A model generated the notes under the pieces. That model searched no databases. It worked only from the letters and a program-made list of their open reading frames with translations, and was not told where the DNA came from. Below are positions 17,989-25,842 of a DNA stretch of 64,000 nucleotides, piece after piece. The DNA is taken from contig NZ_CTEJ01000002.1 in NCBI RefSeq assembly GCF_001282625.1, forward strand, positions 1,598,501 to 1,662,500, read 5' to 3'. A program made the translations under genes and the position numbers. The stretch's first letter is position 1; every line of letters starts with the position of its first letter. This DNA is from Lascolabacillus massiliensis. Lineage in GTDB: Bacteria > Bacteroidota > Bacteroidia > Bacteroidales > Dysgonomonadaceae.

Positions 17989-18204
17989 ATGAAGCTATAA
18001 TTAACTGCCCAAATATATAAACTCAAACTTCTCGAAAAGGACATTGACACGATTTGGTATTCAGCGTATAAAAAAGTAACTTCGGATTTAAATCCAGAAA
18101 ACACCGTTTTGGCTTTTGATAACTCATTAAGTTTATCGAAAAAAATATTTGACCAACTAAATATTGAACCCAAACAGAAAGAAATCCTACACAAAATAAG
18201 ATAA
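17989..18204 (+). pseudogene. Decayed cassette gene with early in-frame stop
   Basis: An ATG at 17989 is followed by Lys-Leu and then TAA (17998-18000). The same frame then stays open for 67 codons to TAA at 18202. The open part (LTAQIYKLKLLEKDIDTIWY, then SAYKKVTSDLNPENTVLAF, then SLSKKIFDQLNIEPKQKEIL) reads like real, charged helical coding sequence with no other start. It lies 47 bases after the attC-like site. I cannot name the family. It is either a pseudogene or, less likely, a short gene starting at a non-standard codon. Confidence 0.45.
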
Positions 18205-18273
18205 AAAACTTTGGCCAAGCCTTGAAAAGTTGTACACAATACATCAATTCCTATAAATTAAACACAAAACAAT
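18205..18273. other. Short AT-rich spacer before the orphan membrane protein
   Basis: No -7 box, hairpin or second attC-like palindrome is visible between the decayed ORF and the gene at 18274. Confidence 0.4.
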
Positions 18274-19212
18274 ATGAATACTAAGAAAATTTTGATTTGG
18301 GCTTTTAGGATAATCTTATTGACTATTCTTTACTTTCCTATTTGGATCTTAGGTACATTAGCAATTGGAGACGTGATGCCGACTACTGCTTCAGAACCTG
18401 GTTTAGTGAGTGACGCAAACGGTATGCTTATTATAGGCTTAATAAATACAATTTTGATAATCGGGATTATTGTTTCTTCACGATGGTACGGATGGCGACT
18501 TGCGTTACTATTAGCTTTGGCATATTATGGGTCATTTACTTTTATAACACAAGTTGAAACGTGGTATTTTCTTACCGATTTAACGGTATCACCCAATTTA
18601 CTTCCACGCTTATTTTTAATGGGATTATCAATACCATTCATTTATATTCCTCTTGCTATTCTGATTTGCAATAAATGGAAGAAAAGAGATGTTATCGTTG
18701 GAGATAAAAAAATGCTAATGCCTTTTAAGCAATTACTCTTAAAATTAGGTATTCTTGCTGTTACTTATCTGGTAATATATTGGTTGGCCGGTTACTTTAT
18801 AGCATGGCAAAATCCTGAACTCAGAGCATTTTACGGTAGCTCCGGAGAGATAGCACCTTTCTTTGAACATACCTTTGATACATTCATCGATTCACCAAGC
18901 TTAATTTTACTGCAATTAGCCCGAGGAATATTATTTGCTGTAATAGCAATTCCAATAATTCGTGGTTCAAGAGTAAAGCCTTGGCTGACTGGATTGTTGG
19001 TCGCATTTCTTTTAGCATTACCACACTTAGGTCATATTATGCCTAATCCATTGATGCCTATAGCTAGTGTAAGGTTCAGCCATATGGTTGAAACATCGAC
19101 GTCTACCTTCATTTTTGGATTGATCATTGTATGGCTACTTCATCGTAGACATTATAACGTAAAAGATCTGTTTTCTAAAAAACAAACAGGTCTACCCAAT
19201 GTGGAAAGGTAG
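18274..19212 (+). CDS. Polytopic membrane protein of unknown function
   Basis: A 312-residue protein with about eight hydrophobic helices (roughly 6-28, 51-71, 73-92, 108-131, 154-176, 208-228, 234-254 and 274-290). Short charged loops and a basic C-terminal tail (LLHRRHYNVKDLFSKKQTG) follow. I see no transporter or enzyme signature. Conserved-looking loop features are PNPLMPIASVRFSHMVE between the last two helices and WYFLTDLTVSPNLLPRL. The gene stands alone in the accessory region, with an A/T-rich leader ending ACACAAAACAAT before the ATG. No function is proposed. Confidence 0.75.
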   Translation: MNTKKILIWAFRIILLTILYFPIWILGTLAIGDVMPTTASEPGLVSDANGMLIIGLINTILIIGIIVSSRWYGWRLALLLALAYYGSFTFITQVETWYFLTDLTVSPNLLPRLFLMGLSIPFIYIPLAILICNKWKKRDVIVGDKKMLMPFKQLLLKLGILAVTYLVIYWLAGYFIAWQNPELRAFYGSSGEIAPFFEHTFDTFIDSPSLILLQLARGILFAVIAIPIIRGSRVKPWLTGLLVAFLLALPHLGHIMPNPLMPIASVRFSHMVETSTSTFIFGLIIVWLLHRRHYNVKDLFSKKQTGLPNVER

Positions 19213-19216
19213 GAAG

Positions 19217-19268
19217 TTTAAAATTCATAATTATAAATGTTGTATATTTGCATACGTAAATAAGATGT
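19217..19268 (+). repeat. Copy B of the duplicated promoter/leader
   Basis: Contains ATGTTGTATATTTGCATACG, AAATAAGATGTTG, closely matching 15626-15659. TATATTTG (19243-19250) is a perfect -7 box. The ATG downstream (19279) is followed by only four codons, so here the leader has no gene. Confidence 0.5.
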
Positions 19269-19345
19269 TGTATTGCATATGAAGCCTTTCTTTTAGAGGT
19301 ATAGGCGGTGTTAATGATCGATAGATAAAAACAATCAAAAATATG

Positions 19346-19375
19346 TTGTATAACATATAAAATGTACTATCTTTG
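19346..19375 (+). promoter_or_regulatory. Promoter for the 48-codon ORF
   Basis: TTG (19346-19348), 19-base spacer and TATCTTTG (19368-19375). The predicted 5' leader is about 120 bases. Confidence 0.6.
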
Positions 19376-19501
19376 TGTTGATTTAAATGGCAAGCGAGTT
19401 ATTTAGAATCATCATTAGGTTATCAACTACATATTGAATGGCTTCTTAAATAGACGGTTGCCGATTAATCATAACTTTAATTTTAAAAGAAAGGAAAAAT
19501 T

Positions 19502-19648
19502 ATGACAATCAGAAACCTAACCAAAGAAGAGATTTTGGATCAGATAAAGTATCTGGAACAAAACATTTCTAACGGATCTGTTTCTTATCGTACTAACAGA
19601 TTAAACAGAATCCGTACGTTGAAAGCAAGTTTGCGCATGGCAAGCTGA
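19502..19648 (+). CDS. Small protein of 48 residues, unknown
   Basis: The ATG at 19502 is preceded by AAAGAAAGGAAAAATT, one of the few purine-rich RBS-like stretches in the window. The product (MTIRNLTKEEILDQIKYLEQ, then NISNGSVSYRTNRLNRIRTL, then KASLRMAS) is basic, predicted to be two helices, with no membrane segment. A good promoter lies upstream, and a structured region plus terminators lie downstream, so the unit looks like an expressed short transcript. I do not recognise the family. Confidence 0.55.
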   Translation: MTIRNLTKEEILDQIKYLEQNISNGSVSYRTNRLNRIRTLKASLRMAS

Positions 19649-19649
19649 A

Positions 19650-19777
19650 CAACTTCCAAATAAACAAACAAAGAGCAGAAAGCAGGAAATCCTGCAAGTA
19701 TGCTGATGCAGTGGGGAAGTTGATTAACACTGATTCTGAAGCTAAGTGATAAATGATCACTGATGCTTTATTTTTTT
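19650..19777 (+). ncRNA. Structured 3' region / candidate small RNA
   Basis: CAACTTCC (19650-19657) pairs perfectly with GGAAGTTG (19715-19722). Inside it, GCAGG-AAAT-CCTGC (19682-19695) forms a hairpin. Downstream, AGTGAT-AAATG-ATCACT (19745-19761), flanked by AAGC...GCTT and followed by a T-run, forms an intrinsic terminator. Nested stems of this kind directly after a short ORF suggest a stable 3' UTR or a processed small RNA. Confidence 0.4.
19739..19777 (+). terminator. Intrinsic terminator after the small ORF
   Basis: AGTGAT/ATCACT stem with an outer AAGC/GCTT clamp followed by TTATTTTTTT. Confidence 0.65.
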
Positions 19778-19816
19778 AGAACTAAATCGTAATAACAATA
19801 TATATATTTTTCCATT

Positions 19817-19845
19817 AAAGCCACCTCGATAGGTGGCTTTTTCTA
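19817..19845 (+). terminator. Strong intrinsic terminator
   Basis: AAAGCCACCT-CGAT-AGGTGGCTTTTT: a ten-pair stem with a four-base loop and T-run. It isolates the accessory segment from the aminotransferase gene. Confidence 0.85.
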
Positions 19846-19914
19846 TTTGTAGCCTATTTCATCTTTATAATGACTTTTTTTCACCATTGAGCAGTTGGTA
19901 ATATGATTTTTATC

Positions 19915-19922
19915 TATCTTTG
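19915..19922 (+). promoter_or_regulatory. -7 promoter box for the aminotransferase gene
   Basis: TATCTTTG lies 29 bases before the ATG at 19952; the -33 element is weak. Confidence 0.5.
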
Positions 19923-19951
19923 TCCAAATTATTAATCAAAATAACAATTTT

Positions 19952-21145
19952 ATGGATTTATTGTCTGCCCGATTAAATGCTTTATCGCCTTCTGAAACAT
20001 TCGCAATGGCACAAAAAAGCAATGAACTGAAAGCTCAGGGAATTGATGTTATTAATATGAGTGTGGGGGAACCCGACTTTTATACTCCGGACCATATAAA
20101 ACAGGCTGCCAAACAGGCAATAGATGATAACTTTTCTTTCTACTCTCCTGTGGCTGGTTTCCAGGATCTGAAGGTTGCTATTTGTGAGAAACTGATGAGG
20201 GAGAATGAGCTGGATTATAAGCCTGCACAGATTGTTGTATCGAGCGGTGCTAAGCAGTCGATATGCAACGTTATACTCTCTATCATTGGTAAGGATGATG
20301 AGGTGATTATCCCTGCTCCTTACTGGGTGAGCTACCCGGAAATGGTGAAGCTGGCTGAGGGTAACCCGGTGTTTGTATATGCCGGAATTGATCAGGATTT
20401 TAAGATTACTGCACAGCAGCTGGAGGAGGCTATTACTCCTAAGACTAAAGCGCTGATTCTTTGCTCGCCATCTAACCCTACCGGAAGTGTTTATACTGCT
20501 GAGGAGCTGAAGGAGATGGCTGAGGTGCTGGCAAAATATCCAAATGTTATAGTTATCTCTGATGAGATATATGAGCATATCAACTATATTGGTAAGCATG
20601 AGTCGATCGCGCAGTTTGATAAGATACGTGACCGTGTGGTTATCGTGAACGGGGTGTCTAAAGGATATGCGATGACTGGATGGCGTATTGGATGGATTGC
20701 TGCGACACAGTGGATTGCATCGGCTTGCAGTATGCTGCAGGGACAATATACTTCGGGCCCTTCTTCAATTGCACAGAAGGCGGCTGTGGCTGCCTATACC
20801 GGTAGTCAGGAGTGCGTTGCAGAGATGGGGGCTGCTTTTGAAAGGCGCAGGAACCTGATAGTGGGACTGCTTAAAGAGATTCCGGGGCTGAATGTGAATA
20901 ATCCTATGGGTGCGTTTTATATCTTCCCAGAGTGTAAGAGCCTTATCGGCAGGTCTTATAATGGTAAGGTTATGGAGAGCGCTACCGACATTGCTATGTT
21001 CCTGCTGGAGGAGGCGCACGTGGCTTGTGTTGGGGGTGATGCTTTCGGTGCTCCGGGGTGTATACGTATATCATATGCTACTTCTGATGAGAATATAAAG
21101 AATGCTGTGGCAAGGATTAAAACTGCTCTTGAGAAGTTGTCCTGA
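19952..21145 (+). CDS. Pyridoxal-phosphate-dependent aminotransferase, class I (aspartate aminotransferase type)
   Basis: A 397-residue fold-type I aminotransferase. The PLP-binding Lys is in NGVSKGYAMTGWRIGW (Lys about 237). The cofactor-phosphate region is SSGAKQSICNV, and the conserved Asn and Asp/Tyr are in CSPSNPTGSVY and VISDEIYEHINY. The substrate-binding Arg lies in the C-terminal PGCIRISYATSDE. The family moves amino groups between aspartate or other amino acids and 2-oxoglutarate; the exact substrate needs testing. The gene is monocistronic, with a terminator at 21168-21200. Confidence 0.92.
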   Translation: MDLLSARLNALSPSETFAMAQKSNELKAQGIDVINMSVGEPDFYTPDHIKQAAKQAIDDNFSFYSPVAGFQDLKVAICEKLMRENELDYKPAQIVVSSGAKQSICNVILSIIGKDDEVIIPAPYWVSYPEMVKLAEGNPVFVYAGIDQDFKITAQQLEEAITPKTKALILCSPSNPTGSVYTAEELKEMAEVLAKYPNVIVISDEIYEHINYIGKHESIAQFDKIRDRVVIVNGVSKGYAMTGWRIGWIAATQWIASACSMLQGQYTSGPSSIAQKAAVAAYTGSQECVAEMGAAFERRRNLIVGLLKEIPGLNVNNPMGAFYIFPECKSLIGRSYNGKVMESATDIAMFLLEEAHVACVGGDAFGAPGCIRISYATSDENIKNAVARIKTALEKLS

Positions 21146-21167
21146 CACATTATTTTAAATCAAAATA

Positions 21168-21200
21168 AAACCCGGCTTGGTTAACGAGCCGGGTTTTCTA
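21168..21200 (+). terminator. Terminator between the aminotransferase gene and ileS
   Basis: AAACCCGGCTTG / CGAGCCGGGTTT stem with a five-base loop followed by TTTTC; followed closely by TACCTTTG (21211-21218), a probable ileS -7 box. Confidence 0.85.
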
Positions 21201-21210
21201 TTTTTATTAT

Positions 21211-21218
21211 TACCTTTG
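21211..21218 (+). promoter_or_regulatory. -7 promoter box for ileS
   Basis: TACCTTTG fits TAnnTTTG, 28 bases before the ileS start region; the -33 position would fall inside the upstream terminator stem. Confidence 0.4.
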
Positions 21219-21246
21219 CAAATTATTTTTCAAAGGCTATAATTAA

Positions 21247-24200
21247 TTGATGATGAGTAAAAAATTTCCTGAACATAGTCACTTGAATCTTTCAGATGTG
21301 AACAGAGAGATGCTGAAAGAGTGGGATGAAAAAGATATTTTCAAACGAAGTTTAGAGATTCGCAAGGGGCATCCTGACTTTGTTTTTTATGAGGGGCCGC
21401 CTTCTGCTAATGGTATGCCCGGTATTCACCATGTTATTGCACGTTCAATTAAAGATATATTTTGCCGCTATAAAACGATGAAGGGTTTCCTGGTAAACAG
21501 GAAGGCCGGATGGGATACGCACGGTTTGCCCGTGGAGCTGGGGGTTGAGAAATCTCTGGGTATCACGAAAGAGGATATTGGTACTAAAATATCGGTTGAG
21601 GAGTATAATGCTGCTTGCCGCACCGAGGTGATGAAATACACCAGGGAGTGGGAGGATCTTACTCGTCAGATGGGTTACTGGGTGGATATGAGTGATCCTT
21701 ATATCACTTATGATAATCGATATATAGAGACGTTGTGGTATCTGCTTAAGGAGCTTTATAATAAGGATTATCTTTATAAAGGATATTCTATTCAGCCTTA
21801 CTCTCCGGCTGCCGGAACGGGATTGAGTACTCATGAGCTTAACCAGCCCGGCTGCTACAGGGATGTGAAGGATACAACCTGTACGGCTCAGTTTAAGATT
21901 GTTGATCCGCTGCCTGAGTGGAAGGAGTTTGGTGAGGCGTTTTTCCTGGCGTGGACAACCACTCCATGGACGTTGCCTTCTAATGTGCTGCTTGCTGTGG
22001 GTAAGAATATCGAGTATGTGGCGGTGCAGACATATAACCAGTACACCGATAAGCCTATTACTGTGGTGCTTGCAAAGAGCCTGCTGAATACTTACTTCCC
22101 TGAGAAGAACAGTAAGTTGTCGCTTGAGGATTATAAGCCGGGTGATAAGGATATTCCTTTCCATGTTGTTGATAAGGTATGGAAGGGTGAGGAGCTTGCA
22201 GGCTTTGAATATGAGCAGCTGATGCCATGGGTGAAGGCAAACGGTAATGCATTCAGGGTGGTGACGGGGGATTTCGTGACTACTGAGGATGGTACCGGTA
22301 TTGTGCATATTGCTCCTACGTTTGGTGCTGATGACATGAAGGTGGGCAAGGAGAACGGTGTGGATGGTATTTTACTTAAGGACAGGGATGGGGCAATGCG
22401 TCCGATGGTTGACCTGACTGGTAAATATTTCCGTATTGAGGAGCTTGATCCGCAGTTTGTAGAAAACAGTATGAATGCAGATCTGTATGGTGAGTTTGCC
22501 GGCAGATATGTTAAGAATGAGTATGATGACACTCTTACTGAGAAGGATGCTACACTTGATGTAGATCTTTCTGTGATGCTGAAGATGCAGAATCGTGCTT
22601 TCCGTATAGAGAAGCATGTGCATAACTATCCGCATTGCTGGAGAACGGATAAGCCTGTTCTCTATTATCCGCTGGATAGCTGGTTTGTTCGCACAACAGC
22701 ATGCAGGGATAAGATGATTGAACTGAATAACACAATCAATTGGAAGCCGCAGTCGACTGGTACCGGACGCTTTGGTAAGTGGTTGGAGAATCTGCAGGAC
22801 TGGAACCTGAGCAGGAGTCGCTACTGGGGCACTCCGCTTCCTATATGGCGCTCTGAGGATGGTAGGGAAGAGAAGTGTATCGGTTCGGTGAAGGAGCTGT
22901 ATCAGGAGATGCAGAAGTCAATTGATTCCGGTGTGATGAGTGAGCTTCCTTGGAAAGGGGTTAGCTTGAGCGATTATAAAGATCTTGATTATGAAAAGAT
23001 AGACCTGCACCGTCCTTATGTTGATAATATAGTGCTTGTTTCTGATAGCGGTAAACCGATGTATCGTGAATCGGATCTTATTGATGTTTGGTTTGATAGT
23101 GGTGCGATGCCATTTGCACAGGTGTTTTATCCTCATATAGCTGAAGAGGAGTTTCAGAAGGTGTTCCCTGCTGATTTTATTGCTGAGGGGGTGGACCAGA
23201 CTCGTGGATGGTTCTATACTCTGCATGCGCTTGCGTCGATGGTGAAGGGTAGTGTGGCGTTTAAGAATGTTGTGTCGAATGGTCTTGTGCTGGACAAGAA
23301 TGGCAATAAGATGTCGAAACGTCTCGGTAATGCTGTGGATCCGTTCACTACAATTGAGAAGTATGGCTCTGACCCTCTGCGCTGGTATATGATTACTAAC
23401 GCTGCGCCTTGGGAGAACCTGAGGTTTGATGTTGAGGGGGTTGAAGAGGCTCGCAGAAAATTCTTCGGTACGCTCTACAATACTTACTCTTTCTTTGTGC
23501 TTTATGCTAATGTTGATGATTTCAGAAATCAGTATCCACAGATACCGGTTGAGAATCGTCCTGAAATAGATCGCTGGATTATCTCTCTTCTTAACTCTTT
23601 GGTGAAGGAGGTTGATCAGGGTTATGAGAATTATGAGCCAACCAAGGCTGGTCGCGCTATCAATGATTTTGTTAACGATAACTTGAGTAACTGGTATGTA
23701 AGACTTAACCGTAAACGTTTCTGGGGTGGTGAGATGACCGACGATAAGTTGTCGGCTTATCAGACTCTCTACCAGTGTCTGGTTACGGTTTCCAAGCTTA
23801 TGGCTCCGATTGCTCCGTTTTATGCTGACAGGCTTTATCTGGACCTGACTTCGGTTGCAGGTGAGAAGGGGGCCGACTCAGTGCATCTGACCGATTTCCC
23901 GGTTGTTGAGGAGGGTCTGATAGATGAGCAGCTGGAAGATCAGATGTATCTGGCGCAGACTGTTTCGTCGATTGTGCTCGCTCTTCGTCGTAAGGTAAAT
24001 ATAAGGGTGCGTCAGCCTCTTACAAAGATAATGATACCTGTTGCTGATGAAAAACAGAAGAGTAATCTGCAGGCGGTTGAACAGTTGATACTTAACGAGG
24101 TAAATGTTAAGGAGCTTGCTTATGTTGACTCAGCAAGTGAGATATTGGTGAAGAGGGCTAAGCCTGACTTTAAGAAGCTGGGACCGAGATATGGAAAGAT

Positions 24201-24669
24201 TATGAAGCAGCTGGCTGTTAAGATTCAGGAGTTTGACAGTAAAGATATTCAGGAGCTTGAGAAGAACGGATCGTACGCCTTTATGATAGATAGTCAGGAG
24301 GTGATAGTTGGTCTGGACGACGTGGAGATAATCTCTGAGGATATCCCGGGATGGCTTGTGGAGAATGAGGGCCGACTGACGGTTGCTCTTGATATCACTA
24401 TTACGGATGAACTTCGTAAGGAGGGTATAGCTCGTGAGCTTGTAAACAGGATACAGAATCTGAGAAAAGCGAAGGATTTTGAAATAACCGACAGGATTGT
24501 AGTGAAGATTATGTCGCACCCTGCAATCGATGAGGCAGTGGCTGATAATTCGGAATACATAAGAAATCAGGTGCTTGCAGATGAGATATTGATTGTAAAT
24601 GAAAAATTGGAAGATGAAATAGATATTGATGATGTTTCATTGACAATCAGTATTCATAAAAACAGTTGA
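21247..24669 (+). CDS. ileS: Isoleucyl-tRNA synthetase
   Basis: A 1140-residue class I synthetase that charges tRNA-Ile. The HIGH-equivalent motif is in GPPSANGMPGIHHVIAR at about 50-64, and the KMSKS loop is NKMSKRLGN at about 687-695. The editing domain includes AWTTTPWTLPSNVLLAVG and GTGIVHIAPTFGADD. The length and the GIHH variant fit the long eukaryote-like type found in Bacteroidota, which family knowledge links to low mupirocin sensitivity in some organisms. ATG at 21247 or one base-triplet later (21250); both are in frame (two consecutive Met codons). Confidence 0.96.
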   Translation: MMMSKKFPEHSHLNLSDVNREMLKEWDEKDIFKRSLEIRKGHPDFVFYEGPPSANGMPGIHHVIARSIKDIFCRYKTMKGFLVNRKAGWDTHGLPVELGVEKSLGITKEDIGTKISVEEYNAACRTEVMKYTREWEDLTRQMGYWVDMSDPYITYDNRYIETLWYLLKELYNKDYLYKGYSIQPYSPAAGTGLSTHELNQPGCYRDVKDTTCTAQFKIVDPLPEWKEFGEAFFLAWTTTPWTLPSNVLLAVGKNIEYVAVQTYNQYTDKPITVVLAKSLLNTYFPEKNSKLSLEDYKPGDKDIPFHVVDKVWKGEELAGFEYEQLMPWVKANGNAFRVVTGDFVTTEDGTGIVHIAPTFGADDMKVGKENGVDGILLKDRDGAMRPMVDLTGKYFRIEELDPQFVENSMNADLYGEFAGRYVKNEYDDTLTEKDATLDVDLSVMLKMQNRAFRIEKHVHNYPHCWRTDKPVLYYPLDSWFVRTTACRDKMIELNNTINWKPQSTGTGRFGKWLENLQDWNLSRSRYWGTPLPIWRSEDGREEKCIGSVKELYQEMQKSIDSGVMSELPWKGVSLSDYKDLDYEKIDLHRPYVDNIVLVSDSGKPMYRESDLIDVWFDSGAMPFAQVFYPHIAEEEFQKVFPADFIAEGVDQTRGWFYTLHALASMVKGSVAFKNVVSNGLVLDKNGNKMSKRLGNAVDPFTTIEKYGSDPLRWYMITNAAPWENLRFDVEGVEEARRKFFGTLYNTYSFFVLYANVDDFRNQYPQIPVENRPEIDRWIISLLNSLVKEVDQGYENYEPTKAGRAINDFVNDNLSNWYVRLNRKRFWGGEMTDDKLSAYQTLYQCLVTVSKLMAPIAPFYADRLYLDLTSVAGEKGADSVHLTDFPVVEEGLIDEQLEDQMYLAQTVSSIVLALRRKVNIRVRQPLTKIMIPVADEKQKSNLQAVEQLILNEVNVKELAYVDSASEILVKRAKPDFKKLGPRYGKIMKQLAVKIQEFDSKDIQELEKNGSYAFMIDSQEVIVGLDDVEIISEDIPGWLVENEGRLTVALDITITDELRKEGIARELVNRIQNLRKAKDFEITDRIVVKIMSHPAIDEAVADNSEYIRNQVLADEILIVNEKLEDEIDIDDVSLTISIHKNS

Positions 24670-24695
24670 GAATAATTTGTTTTTATGTATATTTG
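24666..24695 (+). promoter_or_regulatory. Promoter of the DksA/TraR-like gene
   Basis: TTG (24666-24668), 19-base spacer and TATATTTG (24688-24695), overlapping the end of ileS. Confidence 0.6.
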
Positions 24696-24757
24696 CGTAT
24701 GCGTATACATGAAAAATTATAGTTAGTAAAAGAGAACACTCTCAAAAAAAATTTATT

Positions 24758-25138
24758 ATGAGTAAAAAGACGAGATATTCAGCTGAAGAGTTGGAGGAAT
24801 TCAGAGCTATTATTGTAGAAAAACTGGAAGTAGCCAAACAGGAGTATGAAAATTACAGGGCAGCGGTTACAAATGCTGATGGTAATGATACTGTGGACAC
24901 TTCTCCAACTTATAAAGTGCTAGAAGAGGGTGCATCTACTCTCTCTAAGGAAGAGGCAGGCAGACTGGCTCAACGGCAGATGAAGTTTATTCAGAATCTT
25001 CAGGCTGCACTGGTACGTATTGAAAACGGTACATACGGTATATGCCGCGAAACAGGTGAACTTATCCCGAAAGAACGCCTTCGCGCTGTTCCTCATGCTA
25101 CACTCAGTATTGAAGCAAAATCAAAGAAAAGGAGGTAA
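24758..25138 (+). CDS. TraR/DksA family transcriptional regulator
   Basis: A 126-residue DksA-like protein. Family members enter the RNA polymerase secondary channel and act with ppGpp. An N-terminal coiled coil (residues about 5-65; EELEEFRAIIVEKLEVAKQE) is followed by the C-terminal domain NGTYGICRETGELIPKERLR and AVPHATLSIEAKSKKRR. The four-cysteine zinc finger of classic DksA is reduced to one Cys (in GICRETG), as in other Bacteroidota homologues I recall. It lies between ileS and lspA, a common Bacteroidales gene order, with the lspA start 27 bases after its stop. Confidence 0.88.
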   Translation: MSKKTRYSAEELEEFRAIIVEKLEVAKQEYENYRAAVTNADGNDTVDTSPTYKVLEEGASTLSKEEAGRLAQRQMKFIQNLQAALVRIENGTYGICRETGELIPKERLRAVPHATLSIEAKSKKRR

Positions 25139-25164
25139 AATCAATCATATGAAGATCTTGATTT

Positions 25165-25842
25165 ATGGATAGTCGTAGAGATAAGACATTGGTAGCTATC
25201 TTAGTAGTTTTTATGGTTATTCTCGTCGACCAGCTCACGAAGATTTTGGTTAAGACAAATATGAGTCTTTACGACACCATTAACATTACTGATTGGTTTC
25301 AAATCTATTTTGTAGAAAATAATGGGATGGCGTTTGGTATTGAGGCAGGAGGGAAACTGTTTCTTTCGCTTTTCCGTATAATTGCTGTTGTATTTATTAT
25401 TATCTACATTAAAAAATTAATTAAAGAGGGTTTTAAAAAAGGTTTTATCGCTTGTGTGGCATTGATTCTTGCCGGTGCTTCCGGTAATATAATTGACAGT
25501 GTTTTTTATGGTGTAATTTTCGAAGCCAGCTATGCCGGCCACACAGCATCTTTTGTTCCATGGGGTGAGGGCTATTCAACGCTGCTTCACGGTAAAGTTG
25601 TGGATATGTTATATTTTCCACTTTTTAGCGGAACATTTCCCAACTGGATACCGTTTATAGGGGGTGAGGACTTTCTCTTCTTCAGATTTATATTTAACAT
25701 CGCAGATTCTGCAATTACTGTAGGTGTCATTCTGCTATTATTGTTTTACAGAAAAACTTTATCATATTCACTTCTTTCTAAATCTGAGCGTGAAAAATAT
25801 GATAAGGAACAAAAAGAAAAAGAAATTACCAGTGAGACCTGA
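25165..25842 (+). CDS. lspA: Lipoprotein signal peptidase (signal peptidase II)
   Basis: A 225-residue inner-membrane aspartyl protease that cleaves prolipoproteins. Four helices are visible, starting with LVAILVVFMVILVDQLTKILV. The catalytic Asp pair is in GASGNIIDSVFYG (Asp about 110) and FNIADSAITVG (Asp about 180). NNGMAFGI is the conserved substrate-proximal loop. It is longer than the E. coli enzyme because of a periplasmic insertion (HTASFVPWGEGYSTLLHGKV) usual in Bacteroidota. Its 3' end overlaps the next gene by 44 bases. Confidence 0.95.
   Translation: MDSRRDKTLVAILVVFMVILVDQLTKILVKTNMSLYDTINITDWFQIYFVENNGMAFGIEAGGKLFLSLFRIIAVVFIIIYIKKLIKEGFKKGFIACVALILAGASGNIIDSVFYGVIFEASYAGHTASFVPWGEGYSTLLHGKVVDMLYFPLFSGTFPNWIPFIGGEDFLFFRFIFNIADSAITVGVILLLLFYRKTLSYSLLSKSEREKYDKEQKEKEITSET

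Noticed and set aside
19982..20746. 254-codon reverse-strand open frame opposite the aminotransferase
   Set aside because: It mirrors the coding frame of a clear PLP enzyme, and its translation is rich in Arg, His, Ile and Leu with no domain. A shadow.
21445..22308. 287-codon reverse-strand open frame opposite ileS
   Set aside because: Same reasoning: it lies wholly inside ileS and has no promoter or family resemblance.
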